This document shows positions 9,166 through 19,950 of a stretch of 64,000 nucleotides of DNA, piece by piece. The DNA is taken from positions 352,484,660 to 352,548,659 of the forward strand of contig NC_092873.1 in the NCBI RefSeq assembly GCF_028372415.1, in the 5' to 3' direction. The notes below the pieces were generated by a model. That model was not told the origin of the DNA. It ran no database searches and saw nothing but the letters and a program-made list of their open reading frames with translations. A program made the translations under genes and the position numbers. This stretch comes from Notamacropus eugenii (taxonomy: Eukaryota; Chordata; Mammalia; Diprotodontia; Macropodidae). The stretch's first letter is position 1, and each line of letters begins with the position of its first letter.

Positions 9166-11350
9166 GAGTGAGCTTTTGTTTTTGCGCGTACGCGTTGCCT
9201 GAAGCACCACAATTTAGCATAGCTCGAGGATTCCTTTTGCCTCAGAGGCTAGTTTCCAGCTCCTTTTTCCAGGTCCTATCTGGGGTATCTATTATTCTAT
9301 TACCCTTCCCCAGGATTAGAGGGTCGGAGGCAGATCTTTGTAGCAAACAGTATGCGCGCATGTGTGAAGTCCGGGTGCTGCAAATCCCGCGATCGGAATT
9401 CAACTCTACTTTTCGCTCTCCTCCCTCAGGCGACTGAAAATAATCTGAGAGGGCCAAAGTTTATTGGTTTCCCATCATCACCTCTATCATGAGGACTCTC
9501 AGTGTCTTGCCGGGTTGTTGGTTTAATTTCGTTTTATTTGTGTTTGCATTTAAAGAAACCCTCTTAGACACAAAGACAGAAGAGACAATAAAAATAGGGT
9601 CAGTCGGGGAAAGAAGAGACCCTGTGGTCTTTCTTGTGAGATCTGCCAAGGGTAGGCGACATGGGTGAATTGGAAAGAACTTCCCCAGTAAGGCCGAAGG
9701 GGCCAAAAAGGGAAGAACCGGGAAGGGTAGCTGTAGTTCTCCCTAAATAATTGTTTCTATTATTTCTCCCCGAGGCCCCCACAGAATGAAACCCACGTCT
9801 CTCCTCTCAAAGCTTTAAATAGAAAGAACGAGTGGAGGAGGAATGAGAAGGCGTCTTCTAGGGGAGGATGGGGGAGAGGTGAAGAGGGGTAAATGATCTG
9901 CCTGTGAGCCTAGACCGAGGGACTGGATAAGATGTGTGCGGCGTCGTGGGGGGTGGGGTTGCAGGGAATTTTTCTGTGTCTGGGCCCACGTGCTCCCAGA
10001 CAGGAGCGATCCCTTCCAACATGGAATTTTACACATGAAACTCATATATCAAGAGGGAGGAGGAGGGTGAGAATGGTTATGAATGAAAGCGGGTCAGCGA
10101 AGAAATCCATCTCGGCGGACACGGAAAAATAAATTATTTCTAAGGCACTGGGGGCTCCTGGACCAAATGGACCCCGGCAGGGGTTAGGGAAGCGATAGAA
10201 GAGACGGTGTTCGAGACAGACAATTGGATGGACGGAGAGCAGGAGAAGGGGACACACCGAGAGGGTGGACGCAGGTGGGGAGGGTGGCGCTGGAGAGGAG
10301 AAGGTGGCGGCGAGCACAGGCGGGGTGGCGGGTGGTTTGGGGAAGGAGAAGGGGGGGATGGTGAGGCAGGGATGCTCAAAATGGCGCTGGGGCTCGGGCC
10401 TGGAAAAGCGAGCGAAGAGATGCTCTGTCCGCCATGACAGCAGCCTCAGGATTCTCTGGCTCCAGCCTGGGAGGTGGGGGGGGGGGGGCGGGAGGAGAGG
10501 AAGAGGGAGTGCTCCACTCCACCACCACCACCAGCCCTCCCCTCGCCACCTCCCGCCAGCCTACTCTTCGCAATTCCCCGTTTTCCTAAGCTGGCAGGCG
10601 GCTAAATGGGGGCCAGCGAGTTCTCGCTATTGTTTTGTGTTTTGTTTTAAATGAGCCCAGCAGATGCAAAGAATGTGTCCAGTAGGAGCTCATGTGTATG
10701 TGTGTGTTGGTAAATTGGTAGATGTGTACTTGTGTTTGTATTCGCATCCGCGTGTGCATCGTTTCATCTCATGTATGTATCTAAATGTTAACTGCCTGTA
10801 TTCCCTAATAATTTCATTTCAACGGAAATCCTTCTCTACGCACCGATCCCTCCACTTGTAAACACCGTGACTTACTGAGGGTCGGTAGAACCACGGCCCT
10901 CCCCCTTCTCCGCCCTCCCCCTTCTCACTCCTCTCTAGATGTGGAAAGAAGGTGCTTATTTAAAGGGCCCCAGAAAGTCATACTTCAAGTTTACTTAATA
11001 TTTCTTCTTCTCGAGAGTAAGCTCAATTTGCCTACTGGCACTGCTAGACCCGGCCTCTCAAAGAAGCGTTTGTTTGCCTCCTGGAGCTCGGTCTGGACCA
11101 GAGGAAGGGACAGTCCTAGCCAGGAGGCCTGCTTAGAACGAGCTGGGTTTTCTGTGCGCACCACGCAGTGGGAGACCTCAATCATCCCGGCAACTCAGGA
11201 GATTTGTAAGTCAGGAGATATCTAACTACAAAATCGCATTTTGGGGAGAGGAGATTGATTGACTAAAGGGAGAGATGTGCATATCTTATTCAGCTAGAAT
11301 TTTACCTCTGAAAAAAATGTACTGATATAGAACCCATGTCATACATTAAA
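9166..11350. other. HOXB2-HOXB1 spacer, unique proximal part
   Basis: No gene is supported; the open frames are short and low in complexity. No interspersed repeat is recognised over about 2.2 kb, which is unusual for this genome and typical of a Hox cluster. Stretches with mixed composition and homeodomain-type AT cores (9430-9560, 10030-10230, 10930-11060) are candidates for conserved elements. 10210-10560 is G-rich, partly CpG-bearing. Confidence 0.45.
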
Positions 11351-11360
11351 TAATATTACG

Positions 11361-11640
11361 TGCCATATTCCATCGCATTTACTGTTCTCATAAATAAATT
11401 AATATAGAACAATTAAATATGCTATTATAATAATAGTGTATCTTATTAGCCCATGCGTTTATTTTCCCTCATAAAATATAAAGATATGAAATAAATTCAA
11501 TATATTAAAGTAATAATACATATCTTATTAGGTTGTGGGTTTATTTCCCCCATAAATATGTGAACATACAATATATTAAAGCAACACTCTATCTCTCAAT
11601 GGGCTGGGTGTTTATTTCCCCATAAAATATGCCCACAGGC
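11361..11640 (+). repeat. Diverged AT-rich tandem array, four units of about 50-85 bp
   Basis: The block TTTATTTTCCCTCATAAA, followed by an ATATTAAAG-type segment and TATCTTATTAG, recurs: units start near 11361, 11433, 11519 and 11589. Shared landmarks are (G)TTTATTTCCCC(C)ATAAA, AATATATTAAAG and ATCTTATTAG. Units differ by substitutions and small indels, so the array is old. It matches no family I recognise. Confidence 0.7.
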
Positions 11641-11659
11641 AGTCATTATACAGTTTAGT

Positions 11660-12760
11660 GTCTTGAAATCACAGCACATAAGCTTTTTCTTTCCTGGCAA
11701 GATGAAGTCAACAATGAGCTAAGGATTTCAATAGTAGATAGTCAAACCAGATAATTCAAGCTGGTTTAAAATGTTCCTTTCCTCAGTATCATGTTCTCTA
11801 TTTTCTTATAAGTAAAATAAGAGGTTGAGAGGAGGAGGGGATCTCTAAGGTACTTTGGAGCAGTAAATTCTATGATCCTTTTATCTCGGAGAAGTAGGGT
11901 ATCTTCAGAATTAACCTCAGTTCCCTCCTCCCTTTGACTATGGAAATACAGCTCAACTCTACACTTCTCTCATTCACTTAAGTTAGACCCTGAAACTTCT
12001 GGTGTGACTTGAATTATTTGGATTATTGAAATTCTAAGCAAAAAGTACTTCTATGCACATAGAGGACACCGCCTTGCTAGAGCTCTCTACCTAGGATAAG
12101 CAGGTTGGTACCCTCTAACACTTGTCTGGTCCTATCAATGGTCTCCTACAGAGACTAAAGGTCTCCAAATGGGACCATGTTCTCCACTGGCTCAGCACGG
12201 CTCCATTTGTCTTAAGTCAATATTGCAGCCAATTTGGGGATTACAGAGCAAGTCATTTTTAAAGGACTCCTTGACTAAGGGAGTGCTTGAAACATGGTGG
12301 GTTTAAAAGTTAGTTGGTTATTGGAGGAGGACTGCTTTGGAATTTTGCTGCCATTATTCCTTAGCCCCAGATTCAGCTTCACTATCTTCATCATCTTTGA
12401 GACTAGCATAACAGAAACTAGGAGAGAAAAGAGCAACTCCAAAGCAAGGTCTTAGGCCAGAACTGGAATCTTTTTCCCTTCCTCTCAGTTTAGACAGATG
12501 ACCTATTCTTTCTCTTATAGATCCTGTTCACCACTAGGCATAAGGTGCTATAGCTCCTTCCTCCCTCCCTCCCTTTCTACTTCTCTCTCAAAAAAAAAAA
12601 ACAAATAAACAAAAACAAAAACAACAACCCACAAAACTTTAAGGTTAGGTATACACAGAGAAAGAGAAGAGAATTATCCAGAGAATTTGACTTAAAAAAC
12701 AAACATTAGATCATTAATTGCTGTGGGAACCCAGAAGTTTTGAGAGAGAGAGAGAGAAAG

Positions 12761-12843
<83 letters not shown>

Positions 12844-13010
12844 GATAAACCTACATTGAAAAATCCACAGGACAGTTCCATGTTCACTTAACACCTATAG
12901 GCATAACCCAACTAAGACTAGGGAGGGATAAAAAATACTACCTGCAATGAATTGGATTTCTGACATTGCATTTAACTGTTACTGCATTTAAAAAGAAGCA
13001 CATTGAGCTT
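11660..13010. other. HOXB2-HOXB1 spacer, no gene seen
   Basis: Apart from the AG dinucleotide run at 12738-12845 and a short A-rich run at 12590-12640, nothing is recognised. Confidence 0.4.
12738..12845. repeat. (AG)n microsatellite
   Basis: About 100 bases of AG/GA repeat with few interruptions; all-purine on the + strand. The Ser-Leu repeat frame on the other strand is an artefact. Confidence 0.97.
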
Positions 13011-13014
13011 GTTG

Positions 13015-13160
13015 AGGCAGTATGGTGTCTGTCGTGGATAGAGTATGAAGTTTGGAATCAGGAAGTCCAAGTTCAAATTTCTACCTTTGACACTAACCGT
13101 GAGACTCTAGGTGAGTTACTTAACCTCTATGAGCCTCAGGCAAATCTGCAAGACTAATGT
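13015..13160 (+). repeat. tRNA-head SINE / MIR-type fragment
   Basis: GGCAGTATGGTGT..GGATAGAGTATG, then TTGGAATCAGGAAGTCCAAGTTCAAAT-type sequence and GTGAGTTACTTAACCTC follow the order of the CORE-SINE consensus; the 3' part is lost. Confidence 0.65.
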
Positions 13161-13453
13161 ATTAATTCATAGCTGCTTTGCACTTGATGTGGTAGAGGGA
13201 ATTCCACCATCCCCCTTTGGAGAATGCCCTATTCTGGAAAGATCATAGCTTTTTCATGTATTCTACTTCAATGAAAGGAAAAGGCTCTCCTGCTAAGAAG
13301 AGCAAGTCTGTTGGTTTATCTTCTTCTTCTTTTGAGCTGTGGACCAGCCAGTGTGAAACCAGCTGGTGGTCACACACAAATGGGACCTGGCAGGAGAGCT
13401 GAGTCTTCAGTGTCACCCTTTTTGACCCTGCTGCATCCTCTTATTGTCTAGAG

Positions 13454-13657
13454 TAGTTGTTCTCAAATTTTTGGTCTCAGGACCCCTTACTTTCTTACAA
13501 ATTATTGAAGATTCCAAAAAGCTTTTGTTTATGTGGGTTATATCTATCAGTTATTTACAAGTATTCAAAATTAAAATATCTTAGTACTATTATAAAATAG
13601 TTTTGTCCTTGCAGACTTTCTGAAAAGCTCTCTTGGATCACATTTTGAGATCCACTG
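13454..13657 (+). mobile_element. hAT-type non-autonomous DNA transposon
   Basis: The ends are imperfect terminal inverted repeats: TAGTTGTTCTCAAA at the left and, inverted, CAGTGGATCTCAAA at the right. The inside has the TTTTGTTTATGTGGGTTATA motif typical of an old mammalian hAT/Charlie-like repeat. The flanks share CTAGA in register as a decayed 8-bp target duplication. There is no transposase frame. I cannot name the subfamily. Confidence 0.65.
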
Positions 13658-13689
13658 TACTAGAAGGATGGTTTAATATCATTCCCAAG

Positions 13690-14085
13690 GCTGTAAAGAA
13701 GAGAGGCAATGGAGTTTAGAGATGATCTAATCCAAGAGGTTTTTAACCTTTTGGGTGGTCACAGACGCTTCTGACAATCTAGTGAAATCTACGAACCCCT
13801 TCTCAGAAAAAATGTCTTTAAATGCATAAAATATATATTATTACCAAAGAAACCAATTATACTGAAATATGATTATCAATATATTCTAAGAAACAGGTTC
13901 ACAGACCTCAGGTTAAGAACTCCTGATTTAAATCCAATCCTCTCATTAGACAGAAGAGGAAATTACAAATCAAAGAGATTTCACTTGACCAAGGTCACAC
14001 AGCTACTAACAAAACAACGCTAGAACCAAGGTGTCCTGTCTTTCAGTTCAGGTTTCTTTCCAGTACACCACACTGCCTCTTACAA
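13690..14085 (-). repeat. MIR-type SINE split by a DNA transposon
   Basis: The left piece (13690-13735, GAGATGATCTAATCCAA) and right piece (13930-14085, AATCCAATCCTCTCATTAGACAG..AAGGTCACACAGCTAC..CACCACACTGCCTC) join to one inverted MIR-like SINE. The gap is the hAT element at 13736-13929. Confidence 0.7.
13736..13929 (+). mobile_element. hAT-type MITE inserted in a MIR
   Basis: Inverted ends built on GGTTCTTAACCT (left GGTTTTTAACCTT, right AGGTTAAGAACTCC). The flanks TAATCCAA / AAATCCAA match at 7 of 8 bases, an 8-bp target duplication as hAT elements make. The inside resembles that of the copy at 32112-32300 in the opposite orientation. Confidence 0.7.
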
Positions 14086-14377
14086 CAGTTACCAGGTTAA
14101 AGAAGAATCTCAACCCCCTCAGTCACTTTAATGAGAATTAACCAGTCCTAAATGGAGCATTTCGTATCCTATTTGGATTTGCTCCTGTAAGAAGGTGTCT
14201 GTCTTAATGTTCCCAGACTCCTTTAGCCATAGTTCTTCATATCTGACCTCCTTCCCTTTCTGAGCCTGTCACTTTTATTAATATCAACAGATGCCGTTGT
14301 GTGTTAATAACCATAATCAAATAACTACTTAAACGAATAATGAGGCAAATGAACAGTATTTCACACATGTTGCAACG

Positions 14378-14600
14378 GTAAGAGCACTGGCTTTGGAATC
14401 GGTGGGAACTTGAGGACTGGGTCCAAATGTCAATTCTTCCACTTACCATTTTGTATGGCCCTTAACTTCTCTGGACCTCAGTTTCCTCCTCTGGGCTAGC
14501 ACCTCTTTTGAATTCAGTTTCTCCTTCTGAAAAATGAGGGGATTGGACTAGATCATTTCTAATGTCCTTTCCAGCTCTAATATCGTATGGTTCTAGGTTT
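14378..14600 (+). repeat. MIR/MAR-type SINE
   Basis: AAGAGCACTGGCTTTGGAAT head, GACCTCAGTTTCCTC middle, and the ATGAGGGGATTGGACTAGAT / CCTTTCCAGCTCTAA tail are the order of this family; a short insertion splits the middle. Confidence 0.75.
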
Positions 14601-15295
14601 TTTCTTAACTTTCTCAAGGGAGCAATTTTCCTTAACTTTTTGTTGTGTTTGGACAATAATTCTTAGCAGTCTTGACATAGGCATTAAAAAAAGGAAGCTG
14701 TTCAGTCCATCTTTTGCAATTCAGCTAGTCCTTGTTGGCTCTGGGTAAATATCCGTTCTGTGTTCCTATAGCCAACTCTGTCCTAGACAGCATTCCTAGG
14801 ACCGCTCTGATCACTAGCATCTTATCTTTGCCCATCTTCATCCACAGATTTACTTATAGGTAAATGCATCAATGTGCTAAGTAAAAACACCTTTGCATAA
14901 GATAACCAGATAATTAAAGCTAAAATCAATCTGCCTTAACAATCCAAAATCAGATAGAGATCTGGAAACTCTCAAAGTAACTTGATCTGTGTAAACTTGT
15001 AGCTAGGATAATTCAGCATTCTAAAGTGGATTATTTGGAAAAGACCTCCCCATTCCCACATTCAAGCACCCTTTCTCTTGCTCCACCCCACCAAACCAAG
15101 AGAAATCAAGCCCTTCTTCACCTTCCTCTAGGCCTGATATCCTCTACCTTTTCAGCATCTCCAATTCAACTGACAAAAATCTACTGAGTAGTCTTCCAGG
15201 GAAGCTGGGAGGCATGGAATACCTCAACTTTACTTTACCCAGGGGACAAAGAAAAGTCATGATCTGGGGAGGTCTTTAAGAAACCCAGCTTATTT

Positions 15296-15300
<5 letters not shown>
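14600..15300. other. Spacer with first copy of an unclassified direct repeat
   Basis: No gene is seen. 14876-15048 is matched by 15379-15543 in the same orientation (see that entry). The remainder is unrecognised. Confidence 0.4.
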
Positions 15301-15367
<67 letters not shown>

Positions 15368-15543
15368 ATGTGTGTGGTATTAAGTAAGGACACCTTTGTG
15401 TGATATAACAAAATAATTAAGGTTTCAGTGAATTTGGCTCAACAGTCTAAAATAAACCAGAAACTTGGCAACTCTTCAAGTAACTTGATCTATGTAGACA
15501 TGTAGCCAGAAGAATTTAGGCTTCCAAAGCAGATTGTTTGGCT
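14876..15543 (+). repeat. Pair of diverged direct repeats, about 170 bp each
   Basis: 14876-15048 and 15379-15543 share, in order, AAGTAA..ACACCTTTG, ATAATTAA, CAGAAACTTGGCAACTCT-type sequence, AAGTAACTTGATCT, TGTAGCCAGAA-type sequence, and CCAAAGCAGATTGTTTGG-type sequence. They are separated by about 330 bases including a TG microsatellite. They could be a local duplication or two pieces of one dispersed repeat. I cannot assign a family. Confidence 0.65.
15298..15372. repeat. (TG)n microsatellite followed by (TATG)n
   Basis: About 50 bases of TG repeat, then TATG repeats; it lies between the two direct repeats. Confidence 0.97.
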
Positions 15544-15544
15544 C

Positions 15545-16620
15545 AAATGATTCCATTTGGATATCTATAAAGATCAGATTCACCAGAGAATGTCTTCAAT
15601 TCTACGGTTCTCTTGAAAACTCTCCTATAGACAGTTTTTCTCTACTCAAACCAAATCACCCTTTTTCAATGAAGTTTTCGTGTACCAAAATGTGAGCTGT
15701 CTAATATAAGATACTAAGACTGTTCCATATACAATATGTATAACATATACATATTTTAAATGATTAGCTCCACTGGAAGAAAAATAGAATAATTCAATAC
15801 TATGATGTAGAGCATACTTGAATGGTCCCCACTAGATTAATGAGAGTTCAATTAACTTGATTTGACAAGATCATTAAGAATTCAGGCTCAGAAAGGACAC
15901 CAACCCTCAGATAGAGGAAAGCTGCCAACTTGGAGGAAAGTATTGAACTTTGACCTTGGTTATCCAAAGGATCCCTGGGATCTAGTCTTAGGAGGATGTT
16001 GAGTAAAGAACAGTTCTGAGTACATCAAGAAAGGAAGTGTTTGAGATTCTTTGATCTTACAAGTATGACCATCCTCCTCCTCTTCAAACAGGGACTGGCT
16101 CTGAGATTTAAGGTTCAATTAGATTCCCATTTTAACTAGAATGGACCCTCAGTCCAGGTTTCAGGTTGATCAAGATGATTACTTAAGAGTACTTTTGAAA
16201 GTACTTTCAAAAGTGTACTTTCAAAGTACACTTCAATTTCAAAAATGCATTTTAATTTTTGTGTACATGATGATGGGAAATTACTTTGGTTTGAACGTCT
16301 ATATGTACTAGTAAATTTGATCCACTTCACTTTTATTTTGACTGTATAGAGATGTATGTACAAGAGAAAGTATGCCCAAAGTATACTCAAATTGTAATCC
16401 CTGATGAATTGGAGAGACCTCTGAGTTCTGTGGGGCTTGGTCTGTACAACAAAAGGAAATACAGCTCAATCCCTGGTGAATTTGGCACTATTTGAATTGT
16501 CATTCAGAGAGCTCAGACCAAAGGAGAGTTAGGCCAGAAATCATTGTGGCTGGGATTACTCTAGCCTGTGTCAATTATGTTTGATAGATGAGTAAAATCT
16601 CAAAGTTTCTTCTAGATAGT
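15545..16620. other. Spacer with overlapping palindromes
   Basis: No gene is seen. A short segment at 15632-15670 has a near copy at 16994-17031. Two overlapping palindromes lie at 16191-16233. Confidence 0.4.
16191..16233. repeat. Two overlapping palindromes
   Basis: 16191-16214 is a perfect 24-bp palindrome centred on GAAAGTACTTTC. 16211-16233 is a second, 23-bp palindrome with a single unpaired centre base (arms AAGTGTACTTT / AAAGTACACTT). They share four bases. No function is known. Confidence 0.9.
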
Positions 16621-16800
16621 CTCACAGAACTCCAAATCTAGAAGTGACATTAGAAATATGTCTCATTTCACAGAGGGAGAAACCAAGGCCCAGAGACAGG
16701 GAATCACTTTTTCCAGGACACACAATTCCTAAGGTAAGAACCACCACTATAATTCGGTTTTCAGGAGATCCAACTCAGGCCTATCTCCACTGTTCCATGA
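16620..16800 (-). repeat. MIR-type SINE, minus orientation
   Basis: CTCATTTCACAGAGGGAGAAAC, GGCCCAGAGACAGGGAATCAC and CCAGGACACACAATTCC are the inverted MIR core and tRNA-related parts. Confidence 0.75.
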
Positions 16801-16993
16801 TACATAGGGATTGAAATAATAGACTTTCTATTCCTACTGCAACTATCTTGGTTCAGGTCCTCTATACTTATCACTTAGTCTTACACTGTTCCAATAGCCT
16901 TCTAACTGGTGTCCCTGCCTTTAGAGTCCTCAGTTATTAAAAAAAGATAATTGCTATTCTTTTTTTATATACTGTTACCCTGGAAAACATATT

Positions 16994-17031
16994 GGTTTTT
17001 CTCTACCCAAAACAAATCGACCTTTTTCAAT
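16994..17031 (+). repeat. Short dispersed repeat shared with 15632-15670
   Basis: GTTTTTCTCTACCCAAAACA and the following 17 bases differ from 15632-15670 at only about four positions. The matching may extend weakly to each side. Family unknown. Confidence 0.6.
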
Positions 17032-17329
17032 TCATCTTTCATATTACTGTGTGGCTAATTTTTTAAAAATTAAACTGCTCTCTAGAGGGGTTTTTTCTAC
17101 TTTCAGGTCCTCAAGCTGTCTCTAGTAGTGTCATGTGGTGGCCTGGGCTCACCTCACCAAAGAAGGCCCTCCCACCTTGGGAAAAAGTGGGAGAGACATT
17201 TGTGTTATATTAATTTAATTGACCCAAACTGGTATTTCTAGGTTTTTTCTCCTGAACCTCAAGGTCCTGTTTTCAAAACTCTGCTGGACATTTACTCAGA
17301 TGTGACACAGGCAATCCCAGTTCAATATG

Positions 17330-17970
17330 TCTAAAAACAAACCATCTTTCCCCAAACCTGACCAATTTCTTAACTTCTTTATTGCCATGTACCCATACCT
17401 TCTACCTCTGCCCCCTACTTCCAATTCATACCTCACGTTGCCAGTGGATATGACATACCCTTCCTCAAAATCTTTCGTTGACTTTCAAGAGGAATTGACC
17501 ATAAGGGAAAATATAAGCCTGGCATTCAAGACCAACACAATTTGGCTCCAACTTACTTTCCAGTCTTATCTCACACTGCTCCTTTTCGTGTACTGTCTTC
17601 TCATGCCAGACTGGAATACTTACCCTGTTCTCACCCTTTCTTTTTTTAGTTTTGTTTAAGGAGTCTTCCCCACTTAGAATAGACTCCCTTCTACCACACA
17701 GATGCAGCTTCTATTGAGATCTGACCCTTTCTTCAAATGTCTCTGTTCCCCTCCTCAGAGTTAGTGCCGACCCCTTGAAGAAGCCTTCTCCAATTCCTCC
17801 CCATGGAAGAGAGCTTTCCTGTAGTACTCTTTCTTTTATGCACTTGTGTATTATAGTTATTTGTGTCTCCCTCCACCCTCATTCCAATGGAATTACAAGC
17901 TCCTTGAGGGCAGACACCCATTTAGTGTTTTATTTTTTTATTCTTTGTGCTTAGTCCAATAACCTAAAGA
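17330..17970 (+). repeat. L2-type LINE 3' fragment
   Basis: The order of segments is that of the L2 3' region: TGGCTCCAACTTACTTTCCAG, a CTTCTCCAATTCCTCCCC segment, TATTTGTGTCTCCCTCCACC, then TACAAGCTCCTTGAGGGCAG. It parallels 37470-38090. No coding capacity remains. Confidence 0.6.
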
Positions 17971-18584
17971 AAAAGTTTGTTTAATTGGATTGAGGAAGGT
18001 GCTAGGGCTTCCCAGAAACTAGGCACAGCAAAGACAAAACTAAGTTAGGGCAGAAGGGAGATAATGTGGAGTGAGAAGAGACATCAGAACTGTCCCCCAT
18101 CCATTCTAAGGAAAGTACTAAAATGGGAGAAATCTTTGGAGTATCATAAAAACAAATGAGCTGTTTTAGGGAGGAAAGTGCTGCTACTCCACTCCACCTT
18201 GCTCTTTCTATTTCTTCTTTTCCTCTCCCGATTCTTCTCTCTGCCCCATTCTCCCTTTGTTTTGTTCCTTCATTTCCCTCTCTCTCTTTTTCCACAGCAG
18301 TGACCACAGTCTTTTCCCCCTCCCCCATCAAATCTCTCTCTTTAGCAAAGTTCCAGCTGTGTCCTCCCTTCCCCCACAATCCTATGTCCTGGGGCTTAAA
18401 ATTGTGTTTATGTTTCTTTGGGGAAAAGGGGATATATATGAGGGAAATAGAAAGCCCTTCTTAATTCTTTGATGGTCTGCTTTCTTCAAGGATATGGTAG
18501 TGAGTTTTATTATGATTAGGGAAGAATCCAACATGAATGAGAAATGGTCAGATTTGAAGAACTTTGAAGGGATTCCATTCATCC

Positions 18585-18626
<42 letters not shown>

Positions 18627-19090
18627 TTTAGAACCAAGACAAACTGATGATAACCCAAGGACAATTACTTTGGAATGCCTTCAAGGGATGAACTGGGTCC
18701 CCTTTCCTACAACAGAGTTGGCTCATCCGTATAGCAGAAAGTACTTCTTTTACTCAAATACTCCACCCTAAGTTTTCTGAGTCCTGTAAGGTAGGGGTAA
18801 GTAATGGGTTCTTAGTTGAATTTAAAAAGAAGTCATCAAAACAAAGAGAAACTGTTTTCACCCAGACAAAAAACCAGAGCACAGATTTCTTTGCAGAGAT
18901 ACAAATCTGTCTTCCACCTTTCTTTGTGGGGAATTTCACTTGGTATTGTATTTAGTCATGAGTTTATGACTTCTAAATACACCCAGGAAAATAGCATGGG
19001 TCTCTAAATGCTGAATTGAACTTAACGGTGACAAGGAGGCTGAAGAGGGACTGGGTACCTTCCAGAGACATCTCATTCTTACCTCCCTTC
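17970..19090. other. HOXB1 far-upstream spacer, no gene seen
   Basis: Unrecognised sequence with one CA microsatellite (18589-18625) and pyrimidine-rich runs (18180-18330). The apparent open frames are repeat-driven or short. Confidence 0.4.
18589..18625. repeat. (AC)n microsatellite
   Basis: About 35 bases of uninterrupted AC repeat. Confidence 0.97.
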
Positions 19091-19159
19091 CTCTCCTGAG
19101 ACAGACTTGGCACTTTTAGTGGTTACTGGGTTAATGTGCTTGTTTACTGAGTATCCCCC

Positions 19160-19173
19160 TGAACTCTTGGCCT
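19160..19173 (-). promoter_or_regulatory. Candidate DR2 retinoic acid response element upstream of HOXB1
   Basis: On the minus strand the site reads AGGCCA-AG-AGTTCA, two half sites with a 2-base spacer; the first deviates from AGGTCA at one base. Mouse Hoxb1 has a 5' DR2 element used to repress it in r3/r5 at a similar distance. It lies in repeat-free sequence (about 19090-19330), 1.6 kb upstream of the ATG. Confidence 0.5.
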
Positions 19174-19789
19174 CCCAAAGCTACCCGGGTCGTGGCTGCA
19201 GGCCCAGCAGACACCCTGACAAGTAACAAATGAATGTAGGCGGTGGATTGTTCTGAGCCTTGTCTGCCTTGTCTGGAGGAGGAGAACCAATGGAGTCTAC
19301 CTGAGAGGGCTTATTCTTGTCCTAAGGAGGTAAGTGTAGAAGACTGCTGATTCTGCCCCAACTGCAATTCCAACAGAGATATCAGGAAATCAAGACAGTC
19401 GGTTCCCCCATCAGACGTGGGTAAGAGTTTCAGGGATTGTTAGGACACCAGCCCTCAAATCTAGTGATCCTTTTATCCCCATCTTTTTCTCTTTTTCTGC
19501 TCTGGAAAATGGGTAAATGATCTGTACAAATGTTCAGAAATTTCGCCACTATTGAGTTTGATAAGTGCACTTGTGGGTGGTTTGTTTGTTTTGGTTGGGG
19601 ACTGAGGACATAGAAGGAATGATGTGTAGTCGACATCGGCTTCATTCACCAGACATTGACTCAACAGTACCAATTCACTTTGCCCCATGTACACACAACC
19701 TCAGTCTCCATTTCCAAAGAAAAGCTCTCCAGAGAGTGAGATGAGAAGGGTTATTTCAGTCTGAAAAGTCAGCAAGATCATTACAGCTA

Positions 19790-19950
19790 TGGATGGCTAG
19801 CTAAAGTATAAATACATCTAGAAAGATGAATTGATGGAGAGGTAAAGAGAGACTATAAATATGGAGGGAGATGGACGAATAGAGAGATGGATTGAGACAG
19901 AGAGGATATAAAGACAGGCTGCAAGAAGAATAGATGGATGGATGACGAGG
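19790..19950 (+). repeat. Degenerate GATGGA-type simple repeat
   Basis: Purine-rich sequence with many GATGGATG-like words, including AGATGGATTG (19885-19894) and AGATGGATGG (19932-19941). The last is identical to a Pbx-Hox site in the HOXB1 autoregulatory element 570 bases downstream. Confidence 0.6.

Noticed and set aside
12706-12894. Minus-strand Ser-Leu repeat frame
   Set aside because: Product of the AG dinucleotide repeat.
14876-15543. Reading the direct repeats as the two ends of an LTR element
   Set aside because: They are only about 170 bp, close together, and enclose no internal element sequence, so there is no positive support.
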